This document shows, in pieces, positions 1-13,287 of a stretch of DNA of 64,000 nt. Origin of the DNA: Molossus alvarezi. Its lineage: Eukaryota; Chordata; Mammalia; Chiroptera; Molossidae. The translations under genes were made by a program, and so were the position numbers. The first letter of the stretch is position 1, and the number at the start of each line of letters is the position of its first letter. Location: contig CM073888.1 of the NCBI GenBank assembly GCA_037176705.1, forward strand, positions 45,390,810 to 45,454,809. Direction: 5' to 3'. The notes under the pieces were generated by a model. That model was not told where the DNA came from, searched no databases, and saw only the letters and a list, made by a program, of their open reading frames with translations.

Positions 1-818
<818 letters not shown>

Positions 819-1139
819 TAAACAATAAAAAATATAAGCATAAATTTTTTCTATTTTTCAATTACAAAAGTCTTATGTTGTTTACAATAGCACAATTGAA
901 CAAGGTATGAAAGCAAAGCTACCCTTCCAATTTCATCCCATAGAAGGAATTAGTGTTAGCTTCTTATATATCCTTCCACTTTTCTCCTGGCTGATAAAAA
1001 CTTAAATGATTTATCTTTACTGTAATAGAATTCTGTGTTATGTTACTTTGATTTTTTTTCCTTTTTCACTTAACAAAAAGCAACTTCGTTATTAAGATTT
1101 AATTGCATTCTTTTCCTCTTAATTTTTTATGCAGATAAG

Positions 1140-1236
1140 ACATAATTTATGTTTTATATATGTATATGTTTTATGTATATATGACAGCATATAGTATATA
1201 TACTATATATATAGATTCAATAATATATTTAATTAA
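1140..1236. repeat. TA-rich simple repeat with palindrome
   Basis: Alternating TA/TG-rich DNA including a self-complementary core (TATAGTATATATACTATA) near 1189-1210. It is probably a decayed microsatellite that could form a cruciform. No function is implied. Confidence 0.6.
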
Positions 1237-1328
1237 AACATAATAAATGGAATCATAAGTTTTTAGCTGCTTTTTTTCCCCAGTTTTAGCTTGTGTCCCT
1301 CTTTTCCCTTCTACCTGTATATCCCGCC

Positions 1329-1411
1329 ACCCCCTGCCCCGTGCCAGATAGCTTTTGTGGGCATCTTCCCTCCCTCCCCCCCTCCCCCCCTCCCTCCCCC
1401 CCCCCTCCCTT
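1329..1411. repeat. C/T homopyrimidine tract
   Basis: Long CCCTCCC-type tract on the + strand. It is almost pure pyrimidine from about 1366 to 1410, with the G-rich complement on the other strand. It lies inside a LEMD3 intron and the unit has no fixed period. Confidence 0.8.
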
Positions 1412-2160
1412 GCATAGTTGCAAAGATATGTATATGTAAGTATACAGGAGGGTTTGGTGATTGGTTGCCTTATGTAACCAAACTTCTACTAGTGATAACT
1501 GTTACCTCACTTGAATTTTTTGTATCCTAATGGTTAGTGGAAAAATGAAATCTCATGATTAGTTTAATTTGCATTTCAGGACTAGTAGTGAGTTGAGTTT
1601 CTTTTAATCTTGTTGGATAAAGGTGTATTTATCAATGTTTGCAAAGTATAGCATTTATGGGAAAGGTCAGTAGATTATTTTGAAATTACAATAAAATTCA
1701 GTCTCTCCCTTTTTTCCTAATGTTCACTGTTAAAGAGCTTGAATAATATCTGGATACAATCATGGCATAAATATGAAGCTTTGATGTTGCCAAAGATGAT
1801 ACTAAACAATAAATGATTTGCTTCAAAGAGTGCATGCAGAAAGTCCCTTTGACACTGGAAACAGAATTCAAAGCCAGTCAGATCTGATTACCTTAATGTC
1901 TGGTTATAATGGGTGTGGTGTCATAGCCTGATTTCTTCATAGAGCTAGCAATTGGTACTCTTGTATGCATTTGAAGTTCTAGAAAAGGCATTATTTTGTT
2001 CATAGGGATTTTTTAATAATTATAATTTGTCTTATTTTTAAAATGTGAGATTTTCAAGATGAATCTAAAGACAATTTCTTAACAGAATAATAATCCACAT
2101 TGTTTTACGTATTAGTAGTGGTATGATTTACTTTAAGTGTGTTAAATTGAAGACTCTAGT

Positions 2161-2300
2161 CTGGCCAGTGAGGCTTAGTTGGTTGAGTGTCATCCCATGC
2201 ACCAGGAGGTCATGGTTTGATTCCCGGTCAGAGCACATGCCTGGGATTGTGGGCTCGATCCCCTAGTAAGGGGTGTGCAGGAGGCAGCTGATCAAAGAAA
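2161..2300 (+). mobile_element. Ves-type SINE, old, truncated
   Basis: tRNA-related head (CTGGCCAGTGAGGCTTAGTTGG), with a B-box-like GGTTTGATTCCC, then GGGCTCGATCCCC and GCAGGAGGCAGC. The pyrimidine-rich 3' part is missing and the copy is divergent. Confidence 0.8.
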
Positions 2301-4024
2301 ATACATAAAATAAGTTTTGCTTTCATGTAAATATATCTGAACACAAATGTTATGCTGTATAAATCTGGCTGTATTCCGAGGGATCTTGGTAGTTTATGTA
2401 AAAAGATAGTTTAACTTATTAACAAGCTTAATGTTTCTTCCCTTATAAATGCTGTGATTTAATTCAAAAGACACACGACTGGAGGGTTGGTAATTATAGT
2501 AGTCTTATGAATTCATTATGACTATAAGCTGTTGTTATTCAGTATTATTTTCCTTAAGTTTATTGTTAAATAATTGACCTTATTGACTTTTTAGTTCAAT
2601 TTATAAAAGATAGTTATATATAAATTGGATGATTTTATATAATATTTGTATCTTTAAAGGTATTTTAAAGCACCAGTTAAAAATTAAACAATACCTGCTG
2701 GGGAGCATGAGAACTATTTATGCTTTGACAGATATAGTGTTTGGAATAAACAGCATTTATTTGAAGGATCCAAAGGTAGTTCCTGAGGTATTTAAAATGT
2801 ATTGTTCAGTAACTACTGTATCTCTATTTGGCCCAGGAGGCAATTACAATTTAGTTAGGGAGACAAAGCATATGTATATTTTTAAATCAATTTGATCTTT
2901 AGGACTACTTTCTGACTAGAAGTGAACAGAATAATTTTCTCCTAGCTCTGTTATTTTGTGGAAACTTGTGTCTAAGCTAGCACAAGGTAGTATAAGTTTT
3001 TTTCTTCTGGTTCATCCTCTGTTGGCCCAGGCCAGTATTGGAGTTTCAAGAAAGTCAGATTGCCTTCAGCTAAAAGATCATCTAAGAACTGAACCTATAC
3101 ACTGTTAGAGAAGTTTGGAAGGTACTAGAGGTTCACAGACTTTCTTGATCTGGGGTTTGGCAAAGATTTTTTCATGTCCAGTGACCATTCCTCCTCCTTA
3201 TATCAGGCACTATTCAAGGACATCACACTCCAGATATTTCTTATCAGTAGATACTTTAAAAATCTTTAATTGATACACTCTGGTCTTTAGCCATAAGCTC
3301 ATCCTTTCAACTTTCCTGCTTTATATATTTGAATTTTTTAAAAACTCCACAGAATCTTGATTCTTCAATGTACCAGTTTTCTCCAGTTCTTCTTCCTTCC
3401 TCTTATCTTTACTTCTTTTCCTATCCATTTTAGTTCCCATTATTTATCTTTCTAATCACTCTTGCTAATACTCTTTAAGTCATTACCCATCCTTCCACTC
3501 ACCCTGGTAAATTTCAACCAAGGATGAAACTTACTTCTGCTTGTCTGTGTGCAAGTAGCTGAGCAGGCAGGAGAAACTCGTACAACTTGGCTAACTAGTA
3601 CCCTCATAAATGGTCAACTTCAGTTAAGCCCTCAGCACTACCAGACTTATCTTTCCATATTTTACTAGTCACTTTACTTTCCTACTCAGTAACAATTTTA
3701 GATTTCTTCCCCTTTTTAAACCTTTGCCCTTCTTTTCTCTCTCTTAATTCTCAGTTGATGACTCAAGTAGAAGCAGGGAGATTGTATGTACCTCAAATTT
3801 CCACCACCAAATCCATAAAATTACCAGAATCCACACTCATCCACAATCATTCTCATTTTCTATTGTGATTGAGGAGCTGTCTCATTTAACAGAGACCTGA
3901 GCCCTTCCCTTTAGTCTTCTCAAGTATTTTTCCTTACTGTTTTACATTCCTGCATCCACTGGACCTTTTCATCAGTACTTAAACATGCTGTAGTCTCTCT
4001 CATCTTTAAGACAGTGTTGAACTC

Positions 4025-4297
4025 ACCCTGACCAGTTTTGTTCAGTGGTTAGAGCATCAGTTTGCAGACCAAAGAGTTGCGGATTTGTTTCTGGTCAAAG
4101 GCACCTACCTCGGTTGCGGTTTGATCCCCAGCCCTGGTTGGGGTTGTGCGGGAGGCAACCAATCAATGTGTCTCTCTCACATCGATGTTTCTCCCCTCCT
4201 CTCTCTCTCCCACTGAAAATCTGAACATCTGAAAATCAATGGAAAAATATCCTCGGGTGAGGATTTTTAAAAAACAAAATAAAAATAAATAAATAAA
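4025..4297 (+). mobile_element. Ves SINE, full length
   Basis: Complete from CCCTGACCAGTTTTGTTCAG to CCTCGGGTGAGG plus an A/AAATA tail. It is flanked by imperfect target-site duplications (acagtgttgaac near 4011; acaatgttgaca near 4298) and is inserted in an L2 relic. Confidence 0.9.
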
Positions 4298-4696
4298 ACA
4301 ATGTTGACACTGTATTGTCTGGTAGCTATTACCCTGTCTGTCTACCTCTTTACAGCCAGATAGCATTAAACAGTTTACTCCGTCTTTACTATTTCACCTC
4401 TCAGTTATTCTTCAGCTCACTTCATTCTGTCTTCCATCTCCATCATTCTACAGAAACAGCTCTTAAATTTCCATATAGGGAAATCCAATGGATTTTTTTT
4501 TTTCCTATCCTTATTTTACTTAGAACTGTTAAATATCGAGCCTGCTTAGAAACTTCCTTCTTTTGGCTTTGGGGATGCCACTTTCTTCTGGTTTCCTTGT
4601 ACCTCTGACCATTTCTTCAGTCTCCTTTTCTTGGACCTCTAGGCGTTAAGTTACTCAAGGCCACCTTCTTTTCTCATTCCATCTGTCTCCCTAAAT

Positions 4697-4901
4697 CAGT
4701 GGTTCTCAACCTGTGGGTCACAACCCCTTTGGGGGTCAAATGCCCCTTTCTCAGGGGTCGCCTAAGACCATTGGAAAACACATATTTCCGAAGTTCTTGG
4801 GAACCTAGACACCGCTCCTCTATCCTCCTCCAGGCAGTTCTGCCCACATGCAGATACGCCCACATACAACCTGAACTATATTAGGAAGGTTGAGAACACT
4901 G
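4697..4901. mobile_element. SPIN-like non-autonomous hAT MITE
   Basis: A 205-bp element with hAT terminal inverted repeats: CAGTGGTTCTCAACC at the left end and GGTTGAGAACACTG at the right. Next to the left end is the GGGTCACAACCCCTTTGGGGGTC block, followed by GGGGTCGCCTAAGACCAT. These match the ends I know for SPIN (Space Invaders) MITEs in bats. Flanks CCCTAAAT and CGCTAGAT are an 8-bp target duplication with 6 of 8 matching. The middle differs from the SPIN consensus I remember, so this may be a sibling family. No coding capacity. Confidence 0.85.
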
Positions 4902-5187
4902 CGCTAGATGATCTCATGTTGTGACTTCATTTACCATATATATATGTTGATAACTCCCAAATTTATATCTTGAACTAAGTCTTCTGTTTCAGTTTTCAGA
5001 TTCTTATACGCAGCTATATACTTCTCTACTAGGAGATGGGCACCACAAATACATGAACTCAGCATCTTCTCTCCCCAAACTGACCAGGTTTCCTGTCTGA
5101 TTAATGATATCTCTCTTTAGTTGGTTCTACCATTAATCTGGATATCATCCATAATCACTCTATTACCCTCCTCCATTTGCAGTCTTT

Positions 5188-5379
5188 TTTTTCCCTCTAT
5201 TGATTTTAGAGCGAGAAAGATGGAGAAATCAATGAGAGAGAACATCAATTGGCCACCTCCTGCATGCCACCCACTGGGGATTTGGCCCACAACCTGGGCG
5301 CATGCCCTGACCGGGAATTGAACCAGCGGCCTCTTGGTGCATGGGTCGATGCTCATCTACTAAGCCACACCGGCCGGAT
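5188..5379 (-). mobile_element. Ves SINE, antisense
   Basis: Reverse-strand copy of the 'gcatcgacccatgcaccaagaggt' type, about 190 bp. Target duplications TCCATTTGCAGTCTTT (5172-5187) and TCCATTTGCAATCTTT (5380-5395) differ at one base. Confidence 0.92.
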
Positions 5380-6050
5380 TCCATTTGCAATCTTTAAATG
5401 AGTCACATCAGATCTGCACCAAAATATGTTTCAATTCTGTTCACTTATTTTCATATGCATTGCTAGTCTGTCTTATCCATATTACTATCATTTCCCTCTT
5501 AGACAAGTATAATAACCTTCCAACTGGTCTCCTTGTGTTCACTTTTGCTTCCACCTAATTCATTCTCCACATGTCTATTTTTTAAAATTTGTAACTTTAA
5601 AAGACAGATCTTGTCTTATTCATTCCTCTCCTGAAGATGTTTGAGTGGCTTTCTGTTGCACTTATGTTAATGCCTAAATACTTTAATATGACCTATATGA
5701 TCCTGAACAACCTGACATCTCTCTCTTTAGGTTTATCTTTCTATTGTCCTCACTCTAACCACAGTGGATATCTTTTAGTTACTTGAATAGACCAAGCTCC
5801 ATCTTGCTTCAGGGGTGGTGTGCAAGCTGTGACCTTTGCTTGAAATGTCCTTTACTCCTATCTTCACAGTTATGATTTCTTAGGTGACACTATTTTTCAT
5901 GTCTTCCCCACTAAACTGTAAATTCTGTGAGAGCAATTGACTCTGTCTTATTCACCTTAACTTCCAGGGGTCTGTCTCATAGTAAAAGTACACAGTGAAT
6001 ATTTTTGAATGAATTGAATGATTGAATACCTTTTCAATAAAATGGAATAA

Positions 6051-6167
<117 letters not shown>

Positions 6168-6486
6168 TAAGTATTATGATCAGGGTTATATGTAGTTTTT
6201 ATTTGGACTATTTGGCTGAAAAATTAATGATATTATTATAATGCTATGCCTGTAATTGAAAAATATCTCTTCTGAATCTCTAACTACAGAAATGTTATAT
6301 TTTTCTCTTCTCTTTTGTTATATTCCAAGCAAAGATTTGGCCAAAAGACACAAAAATGTGTAACAATTTGAAAAACTTTTGTATATCTTTGTGTTCACTG
6401 TGAGTCCCCATAGTAGATAAATGCTTGAGTCAAATTAATGACACACACAATATAGACAGTACTGTTTATTAAATGTTTAGGTCATG

Positions 6487-6752
6487 GCCCTGGCTGCTAT
6501 GGCTCAGTGGTAAGACTGTTGCCTGCTGACCAAAGAGTCCCGCGTTCGATTCTGGCCAAAGGCACGTACCTCGGTTGTGATTCGTCCCTGGTCCTGGTGG
6601 GGGTTGTGCAGATGGCAACCAATTGATGTATCTCACATAGATGTTTCTCTCTCTTTCTCTCCCTCTCTCTTCCTCCCTCTCTTCCTCCAGCTCTATCTGA
6701 AGATTAATGTAAAAATGTCCTCGGGTGAGGATTAAAAATAAATAAACAAAAC
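6487..6752 (+). mobile_element. Ves SINE, full length
   Basis: Runs from CCCTGGCTGCTATGGCTCAG to CCTCGGGTGAGGATTAAAAATAAATAAAC. Its 16-bp target duplications, AAATGTTTAGGTCATG (6471-6486) and AAACATTTAGGTCATG (6753-6768), differ at two bases. Confidence 0.92.
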
Positions 6753-6834
6753 AAACATTTAGGTCATGTTTGCCAACATTCTTATCACAATAGGCAATAG
6801 AGATTTAAAAAATATCTACTATTTTAGCCCTGGC

Positions 6835-7080
6835 CAGTTTGGCTCAGTGGTTAGAATGTCAGCCTGAGGACCAAAGGGTCTCGGGTTCAATTCCTGGTCA
6901 AGGGCACATACCTAGGTTATGGGTTTGATCCCCCGCCCTGGTCAGGGTTGTGTGGGAGGCATCCAATTGATGTGTCTCTCTCACATCGATGTTGTTCTCT
7001 CTCTCCCTCACTCCCTCCACTGTCTCTAAAAAATCATTGGAAAAAGATCCTCAGGTGAGTATTAACAACAATAACAACAA
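6835..7080 (+). mobile_element. Ves SINE, full length
   Basis: Head GCCCTGGCCAGTTTGGCTCAG, B box GGTTCAATTCC, and tail ending in the AACAACAATAACAAC typical of Ves. Flanks are only weakly duplicated. Confidence 0.88.
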
Positions 7081-7460
7081 AAATCTATGGTAAAAATTTC
7101 TAATCTTATGGTAAAAATTCTCTACAAAGATGTTACATACTTTCCCTTCTACAACCCTGTTTATCCATGTAATACTTGAAAAACTTTTCTGTCCATTTAA
7201 TAGTTGAGACACTTTTCTGTCTATATAGTCACAGCAGCACATATATCCAGAGAATAGTCTAAAGTTATTGGCCTTAGAATCCGTAGTATTTCACATAGAA
7301 ACTATAATAATCTTTAGCATTTGCTTCCTGCAGGCAACCACATACCTGTTCAATGATATGACTTTGTTCTGTTTGTTTTTTCTAATCCTCACACTGGAAA
7401 TTGTTTACATATAAAATACCCATAAGTTCCATTTAATAACTCATTCATTTCAAGAAATAG

Positions 7461-7668
7461 AGCCCTGGCCAAGTGGCTCAGTTGGTTGGAGCATTGTCGC
7501 ATACACCTAAAGGTTGCAGGTTCAGTTCCTGATCAGGGCACACACTCAGATTGCGGGTTCAATCCTTGATCAAGGCACGTACAGGAGGCAACTGATTGAT
7601 GTTTCTCTCTCTTCCTTCCTCTCTAAAAATCAGTAAAACCATTTCCTTGGGTGAGGATTAAAAAAAAA
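7461..7668 (+). mobile_element. Ves SINE
   Basis: A shorter copy with GGTTGCAGGTTCAGTTCC. Target duplication CAAGAAATAG (7451-7460) and AAGAAATAG (7669-7677). Confidence 0.88.
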
Positions 7669-7994
7669 AAGAAATAGTTGATATGATGAGATTCCTAAGT
7701 GAGAGCAAAATTGGAAATGTGAGGAAAACAGCCTCTGTTTTCAGAGACAGAAACAATTAGCAAACAAACATTTAGGTCATGTTTGGGAATGACCTTCTCT
7801 TGGGGATCTTACCTCATACCTTGATGGTGAGGAAATCAATGCCAATCCAGTATTTTATTACCTGAGGTGAAGGATTACTATTTAAAGTATGGCCACCTTC
7901 CTCTCTGTCCCACCATCTCTATCTCACAAGCAAGACCTATATGCATTACTGCAGCAGGATATCTTAAAGCTCTCTTAATAGTGGGGTGACTAGT

Positions 7995-8246
7995 CCAGCT
8001 GGTGTGGCTCAGTGGTTGTGCATCAACCCATGCACCAAGAGGTCATCGGTTCGATTTCCGGTCAGGGCACATGCCCAGGTTGTGGGCAAATCCCAAATGA
8101 GGGGGCATGCAGGAGGCAACCAATCAATGTTTTCTCTCATTGATGTTTCCATCTCTCTCTCCTCCCTTCCTCTCTCTCTAAACAATTAAGAAAAAAAGTT
8201 ATAAAAAGAAAAAAAAGAGGCAGACTATCTTTAAAAAAATAATAAT
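7995..8246 (+). mobile_element. Ves SINE with A-rich tail
   Basis: 'CCAGCTGGTGTGGCTCAG' type copy. It is followed by an impure A-rich tail with an AATAATAATAATG run. Target duplication GGGGTGACTAGT versus GAGGCGACTAGT. Confidence 0.85.
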
Positions 8247-8430
8247 AATGAGGCGACTAGTTTTGCAAAATGTTTTGTATTACTTTTGGAGAAGAGAAGC
8301 TCAGAATACACTACAGTAGGTCCTTGAATAGCATCCTTTAGTTCAAACAATGAGACATGTAGGAACTTAACTCCATTTGTATCAATTAGCCTCTGGTAAA
8401 ATTGGTTGTCGTATCACTTAAAGTCACAGA

Positions 8431-8650
8431 ATTTTTTTTTTTAATTAATTGATTTATTTTTGTTATAGATGTTTCTCCTTTTTCCCCCATTGACACCCTC
8501 CTCCTAATCCCGTCCCCCATCCCCCCTCACAGTGGCCACACCAGTCTGCACTCCCACCAACAATGTACTGGAGTCCCCTTTTCTCCATACCCTCGCCAGC
8601 ACTTGTTGTTTGATGATTTGTTGATGGCAGCCATTCTGGCAGGTGTGATA
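8431..8650 (-). mobile_element. Internally deleted mini-L1
   Basis: About 80 bp of L1 3' end (poly-T, then TTTTTGTTATAGATGTTTC and 'cccattgacaccctcc') joins directly to an internal ORF2 segment (AGTGGCCACACCAGTCTGCA to GTTGATGGCAGCCATTCTGG). In the longer L1 at 20.9-22.8 kb these parts are more than 500 bp apart. Target duplication AAGTCACAGA (8421-8430) and ATGTCACAGA (8651-8660) brackets the whole unit. Confidence 0.85.
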
Positions 8651-9016
8651 ATGTCACAGATTGTATCGACAACATTAAGTGAGGACATACTGAATTTACT
8701 AAGAATTTTTCTTAAGTGTAGGAATTTCAAAATGTCGTTAAAAATAAAATAATATTCAACTTTTACCAGTCTACTCCAACTCATTAAAGTACTTGTTAAC
8801 ATATGTAAAAAGAAAAAAGAAATGACTTTAGGTACATAGGATTTTGAACATAAAAATGAGAGCACATTTGTTCTGCTATGGTGAGCTAATCCTTCATTGC
8901 CTATGGGTTCTCACACTGGAAAGTGAGAAAAGAGCTGGGCTTTTGAATGCTTATTATTTTAATCTACCTACTAGTACCAACCATTTATTTACTACTACCT
9001 TTAACTGGGTATGCTT

Positions 9017-9124
9017 TTTTTTTTTTTTTTTTTTTTTTTTGGTACGTGCTCCTAGCGGGAACCGAACCCAGGACTCTATGGTCCACAGGCCAACACTCCA
9101 ACTGCTGAGCCAAACCGGCCAGGG
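9017..9124 (-). mobile_element. Ves SINE head only, with poly(A)
   Basis: Antisense copy of only the tRNA-related ~85 bp (GGCCAGTTTGG head to the GGCACGTACC region on the minus strand) joined directly to a ~20-nt poly(A). The body and pyrimidine-rich part of Ves are absent. Flanks GTATGCTTTTT and GTATATGCTTTTT look like a target duplication, so it inserted in this short form. Confidence 0.82.
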
Positions 9125-9220
9125 AAGCTGTATATGCTTTTTAAACTATCCTCATTTTAGTAGGATATATATGTTTTAAGAGACAAGAGACTTCTCACTG
9201 AGTATGAATGTGGTTGTTAA

Positions 9221-9355
<135 letters not shown>

Positions 9356-9400
9356 TAACTTTTACTATTGAATTCTGCGTTTTGAATTTGTGGCTATTAA

Positions 9401-9595
<195 letters not shown>

Positions 9596-9671
9596 TAAAG
9601 AATTTTAAGTTAGCATTTTAGGGTAATAATTTTAAATTATTTTGTGTTTTTTTACCACAACATTTCTATAA

Positions 9672-9887
<216 letters not shown>

Positions 9888-11470
9888 AAAGACTTTCTTC
9901 CACTCCTAGGACTGTTATTTACAATAGGAAAATTCCTGTTTGGCTTCCTGTCTTCCTTTTAAAATGCTTTTTGTATGTAATATTTTTATTGAATACAGCT
10001 CTGTTTGAACGTTCCAGAAATCTTAAGGTTCCAAAGGGACTTAGCAGTGAAGCAGCAATGCTGAGTAGATAAAAATTGTTTCATTCAGTTTTTGGAGCTC
10101 ATTTAAGCCAATGCATTTAAAGTTTTGCATGAGGAACATTGCCTTTATTACATATTTTCGGATGTGGTGGTGGTATTTTTGCACCAAGAAGTGTTTTGAT
10201 AACCACACAAAAGCATGGTGAAGAGGCTTCTTGTATTTCCATAATATCCTGTGAACTAATGTTGTGAATTCTTGTATACAGTAACCTGCATAGTTCCTTA
10301 CAGGCTAATGTGGTAAAACTGTTAATTTCTTAATTTAACTTTAGGTTTCTATTGCTTATAAGAGATTCATTTACTACAGCTGGAATATGGGAAAACTAAT
10401 TTGGGTCTAGTGGTTACATATAAATATAAGTGGATGTATATGTACTTAAACTGGCTTTTGTATATATGTGTAAATGCTGGTGGTGGCGAAAGTAGTCTCG
10501 TTTTGTGAGGATGTCTGCATTAAAGCAGTAAAATAAGCTTCCTATTTTATTCATAAAGTGTATATATATGTGTGTATGTGTATATATGTGTGTATGTGTA
10601 TATATATATATATATGTATGTGTGTATTGTATATATACACACACATATATGCATATGGCTGTACTATCACATAGATCAAACAGCCAAACACCTTGGAAGT
10701 ATTAGATACAAGTTTCAAATATCTTTTATAGGTTTTATATAAAAATGTCTTGAGTATGATTTTGTGTGAAAGTTTCGATACCAGTTGTAATGGATTCAAA
10801 TTTATGTGAGCAATAAATAAGCAATTGGCAGATGTTGGAAAAGTATTTTGTGAAAAGCTGTATTTATTATAAATACTAGGGCTATGATATAGTACCATTG
10901 GGATTAAGTCATTTTCCCAATCTATTTATAATTTAATGTTAGCTCCCCTGTTTTATGTCAAGTTTAAAACAGGGAACATTGGTTCAGCAAAATGTGTATC
11001 TGAAAAATTATATTTACAGTTTTGGGTCATGAAAAGTTTGCAATATAGTAAATGCACGAGTGATCGTTGCTTTGTGCCTCGATATTTACTTTGTTTCAAT
11101 AAAATTACTTTATTACTATTTTTTATTTCAGATTAAAATAGTTGTGGAGCAAATTTTACTTGTAACAACTGACTTTTTCTTTTTTTTAAATAACCTGTTG
11201 ATATATCATTGTCAGTCCAAATGAATATGTGAAACAGCTAAAATTGTACCAATTTTTATTTTGTTTAAAGCTCAGTTTCCTTTTTGGTTTTATTGTATAT
11301 GTGTTGGGTTTGCAGCATGAACTTGCACAGATAATGCACGTTTTCTGGTTAAATAAACATGATGCACACTGTTCTGTAACAGGAAACCCTATTGTGCCTT
11401 ACCTATGTGCTTTTGTGGGCACCATGTTTATGAAGAATAAAAAATGATTTGTTATCTGAAGAGAATAAAT
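9888..11470 (+). other. LEMD3: LEMD3 3'UTR with several poly(A) signals
   Basis: Sequence after the LEMD3 stop is free of SINEs and AT-rich, as expected for a 3'UTR. Candidate AATAAA hexamers are at 10812-10817, 11098-11103 (followed by a T-rich stretch), 11352-11357, 11436-11441 and 11464-11469. A weaker ATTAAA is at 11870-11875. Which is used cannot be decided from sequence alone, so the true end may lie anywhere from about 10.83 to 11.9 kb. Confidence 0.7.
10557..10652. repeat. TA/TG microsatellite in the LEMD3 3'UTR
   Basis: Interrupted (TA)n(TG)n tract on the + strand. It includes UGUAUAUA-like units that resemble Pumilio sites, but the low complexity makes any such site doubtful. Confidence 0.85.
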
Positions 11471-13273
11471 TTTAAATTCTCAGTTTATGTCTCAGATGCT
11501 AAAGTGTGAAAATATAAATATATATAATATATAAAATAGCCGTTTTATGTGCATCATAGTGATTTATCTGAGCTTAGTGACCCCATCTTGTGACCTGTTG
11601 CAAGAGTGAATGTAAAATATAGTTGTGGCATTTTAAAAGGTCGCCTTTTGATGCAGATGCATCTTTATCTTGCTTCTAAAATATATTTCATGTAAACATT
11701 GTACATTTATTATTGTAATATATACTATTCAGCTTATTTTACCTGAAACTGTTAAGCCGACCAAGATCCCTCCCTGCAAGACAGATGGGAATGTGTATAA
11801 TAACTAGATATTTGAGAAGTTCTGAAGTTTGATGTAATCTGTTACTTGTCCTGTTACAAAAAGGAAAAAATTAAAAATTTATTAGGTTTTTTTAATGCGT
11901 GTTGGCTTTTAAAAAACTTTTTAAGTGCCCTGTGTCTTTATTTTTTTTACCGGTGAAAATAGGTGCTTTTATTTTAAATCTTTTTGGGGGATCTGTTAAT
12001 ATATGTGTTCATAAAGGTCGATAGACCCTAAAGTTAATTTTAACCATCCATTCCTTCGCATTTTCTTTTTCTTTATGAAAAATGTCTTTTTCTAACTCTC
12101 AAGTGTTTGGATCAAAGTGGGGCAAGAATGTAAATCAGCTGCATCACTAAAGCACAGTTTAGTTTAGCTAGACTTTTTTTAAAGCAAGACTTTCTCCAAA
12201 AAAGAAGCCATTCTTTTACACATTCTGGTTCAAACTGCTCATCTCCTCATAAACAAATAGTTTATGGGCTTTGAGTAGCAATGGTTTAGATTTTTTGATT
12301 GTTTAATCAAGTAAGATTGCTAGATGTAGCATGGTTATATGCTAGGGATGCAAAGATGAAAAGACACACCCACTTCTCAAGATGGTTCCAGTCTAGAGGA
12401 AGAACATTGGGCAGATAACTTAAAAGATAGTGTGGAAAATATTGTGAGAGAGAAAAGAGCAGAAATTCTGGGAGAACAAAGAGGCACCTATGATCTTAAT
12501 GGAGAAGACATAGCTAAGGATGAGGTCATAGCTGAGCCATATTTTAATTAGTTTAACATTAAACTCTTCTTAATTTGTATGATACAATGTTAAGTCTTCT
12601 TTTCCTTGAACTCTCAGGGGAGCTTCTAGTCTTGTGATGAGCTCATAAAAATTAATGTATGGAACCCGAGTTATTACACAATCCATTTTCATACTCATTG
12701 GTCTATAGATTCCTGAATATCTTGTGAATATTGAAGCCCGATATTGGACTTTTGTTGTATTTTCTTTATATGGTATTCACTGCTTGGATGGCAAGTTGTG
12801 ATTTCCAGGCGAACAATATTTGATGTATCCTGTGGCAAGAACACTTCCTTTAATAAGACTGACCTTGTAGTCTCACTGCCTGCTCCTAGTGACATCACTT
12901 TACTGTAGGCCACCTACATGGCTTCTTCGCCCTTTTTCCCTAGACTTATCTCAGCAAGTCACTTCTTCCAGATGACTCAACAGAGGATGCTAAGTCAAGC
13001 AGAATTTTGGTAGCCACTCTTTTGGAAAGGATGCTCAAGAACAGGTACTTACGAACTGAAAATAGCTAGAAACCAGAGGCTGTGGTTCAAAGAAACAGTG
13101 ACCAGGATGCTTGGGTTTTTTTTGTATGTTTGTTTTGGTCCAGTATGCACAATTACTACCTTTAAGCCCCATTGGAGATAGTTTATGACTAGAAGTGCAA
13201 ACTGATGGTAAGATTTCTACACCTAAGAACCTCTACTAGGGGACAGACTCATTGTGTTGATTCTTAGATTTTA
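11471..13273. other. Intergenic, or extended LEMD3 3'UTR
   Basis: AT-rich sequence with no repeat I recognise and no supportable ORF. The part up to about 11.9 kb may still be 3'UTR. The remainder looks like ordinary unique intergenic DNA. Confidence 0.5.
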
Positions 13274-13287
13274 AAACCAGTAGGATC

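Larger units (their letters stand above)
3860..6020 (-). mobile_element. L2 LINE relic, interrupted
   Basis: Several pieces (about 3860-4024, 4298-4696, 4902-5187, 5380-6020) read like the 3' half of an ancient L2 in antisense. They include the 'tgataactcccaaatttatatct' and 'ccttccaactggtctccttg' motifs and end in 'acagtgaatatttttgaatgaat' near 6010. Two Ves SINEs and one hAT MITE were inserted later. The relic stops about 65 bases before a LEMD3 acceptor. Family assignment is from memory of the consensus. Confidence 0.5.

Noticed and set aside
1266..1530. Pro-rich 79-codon ORF
   Set aside because: Proline run is a translation of the CCCTCC tract within a LEMD3 intron.
2629..2895. 88-codon ORF as a possible extra LEMD3 exon
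   Set aside because: The five exons recognised join in frame without it, and its translation has no LEMD3 similarity that I know.
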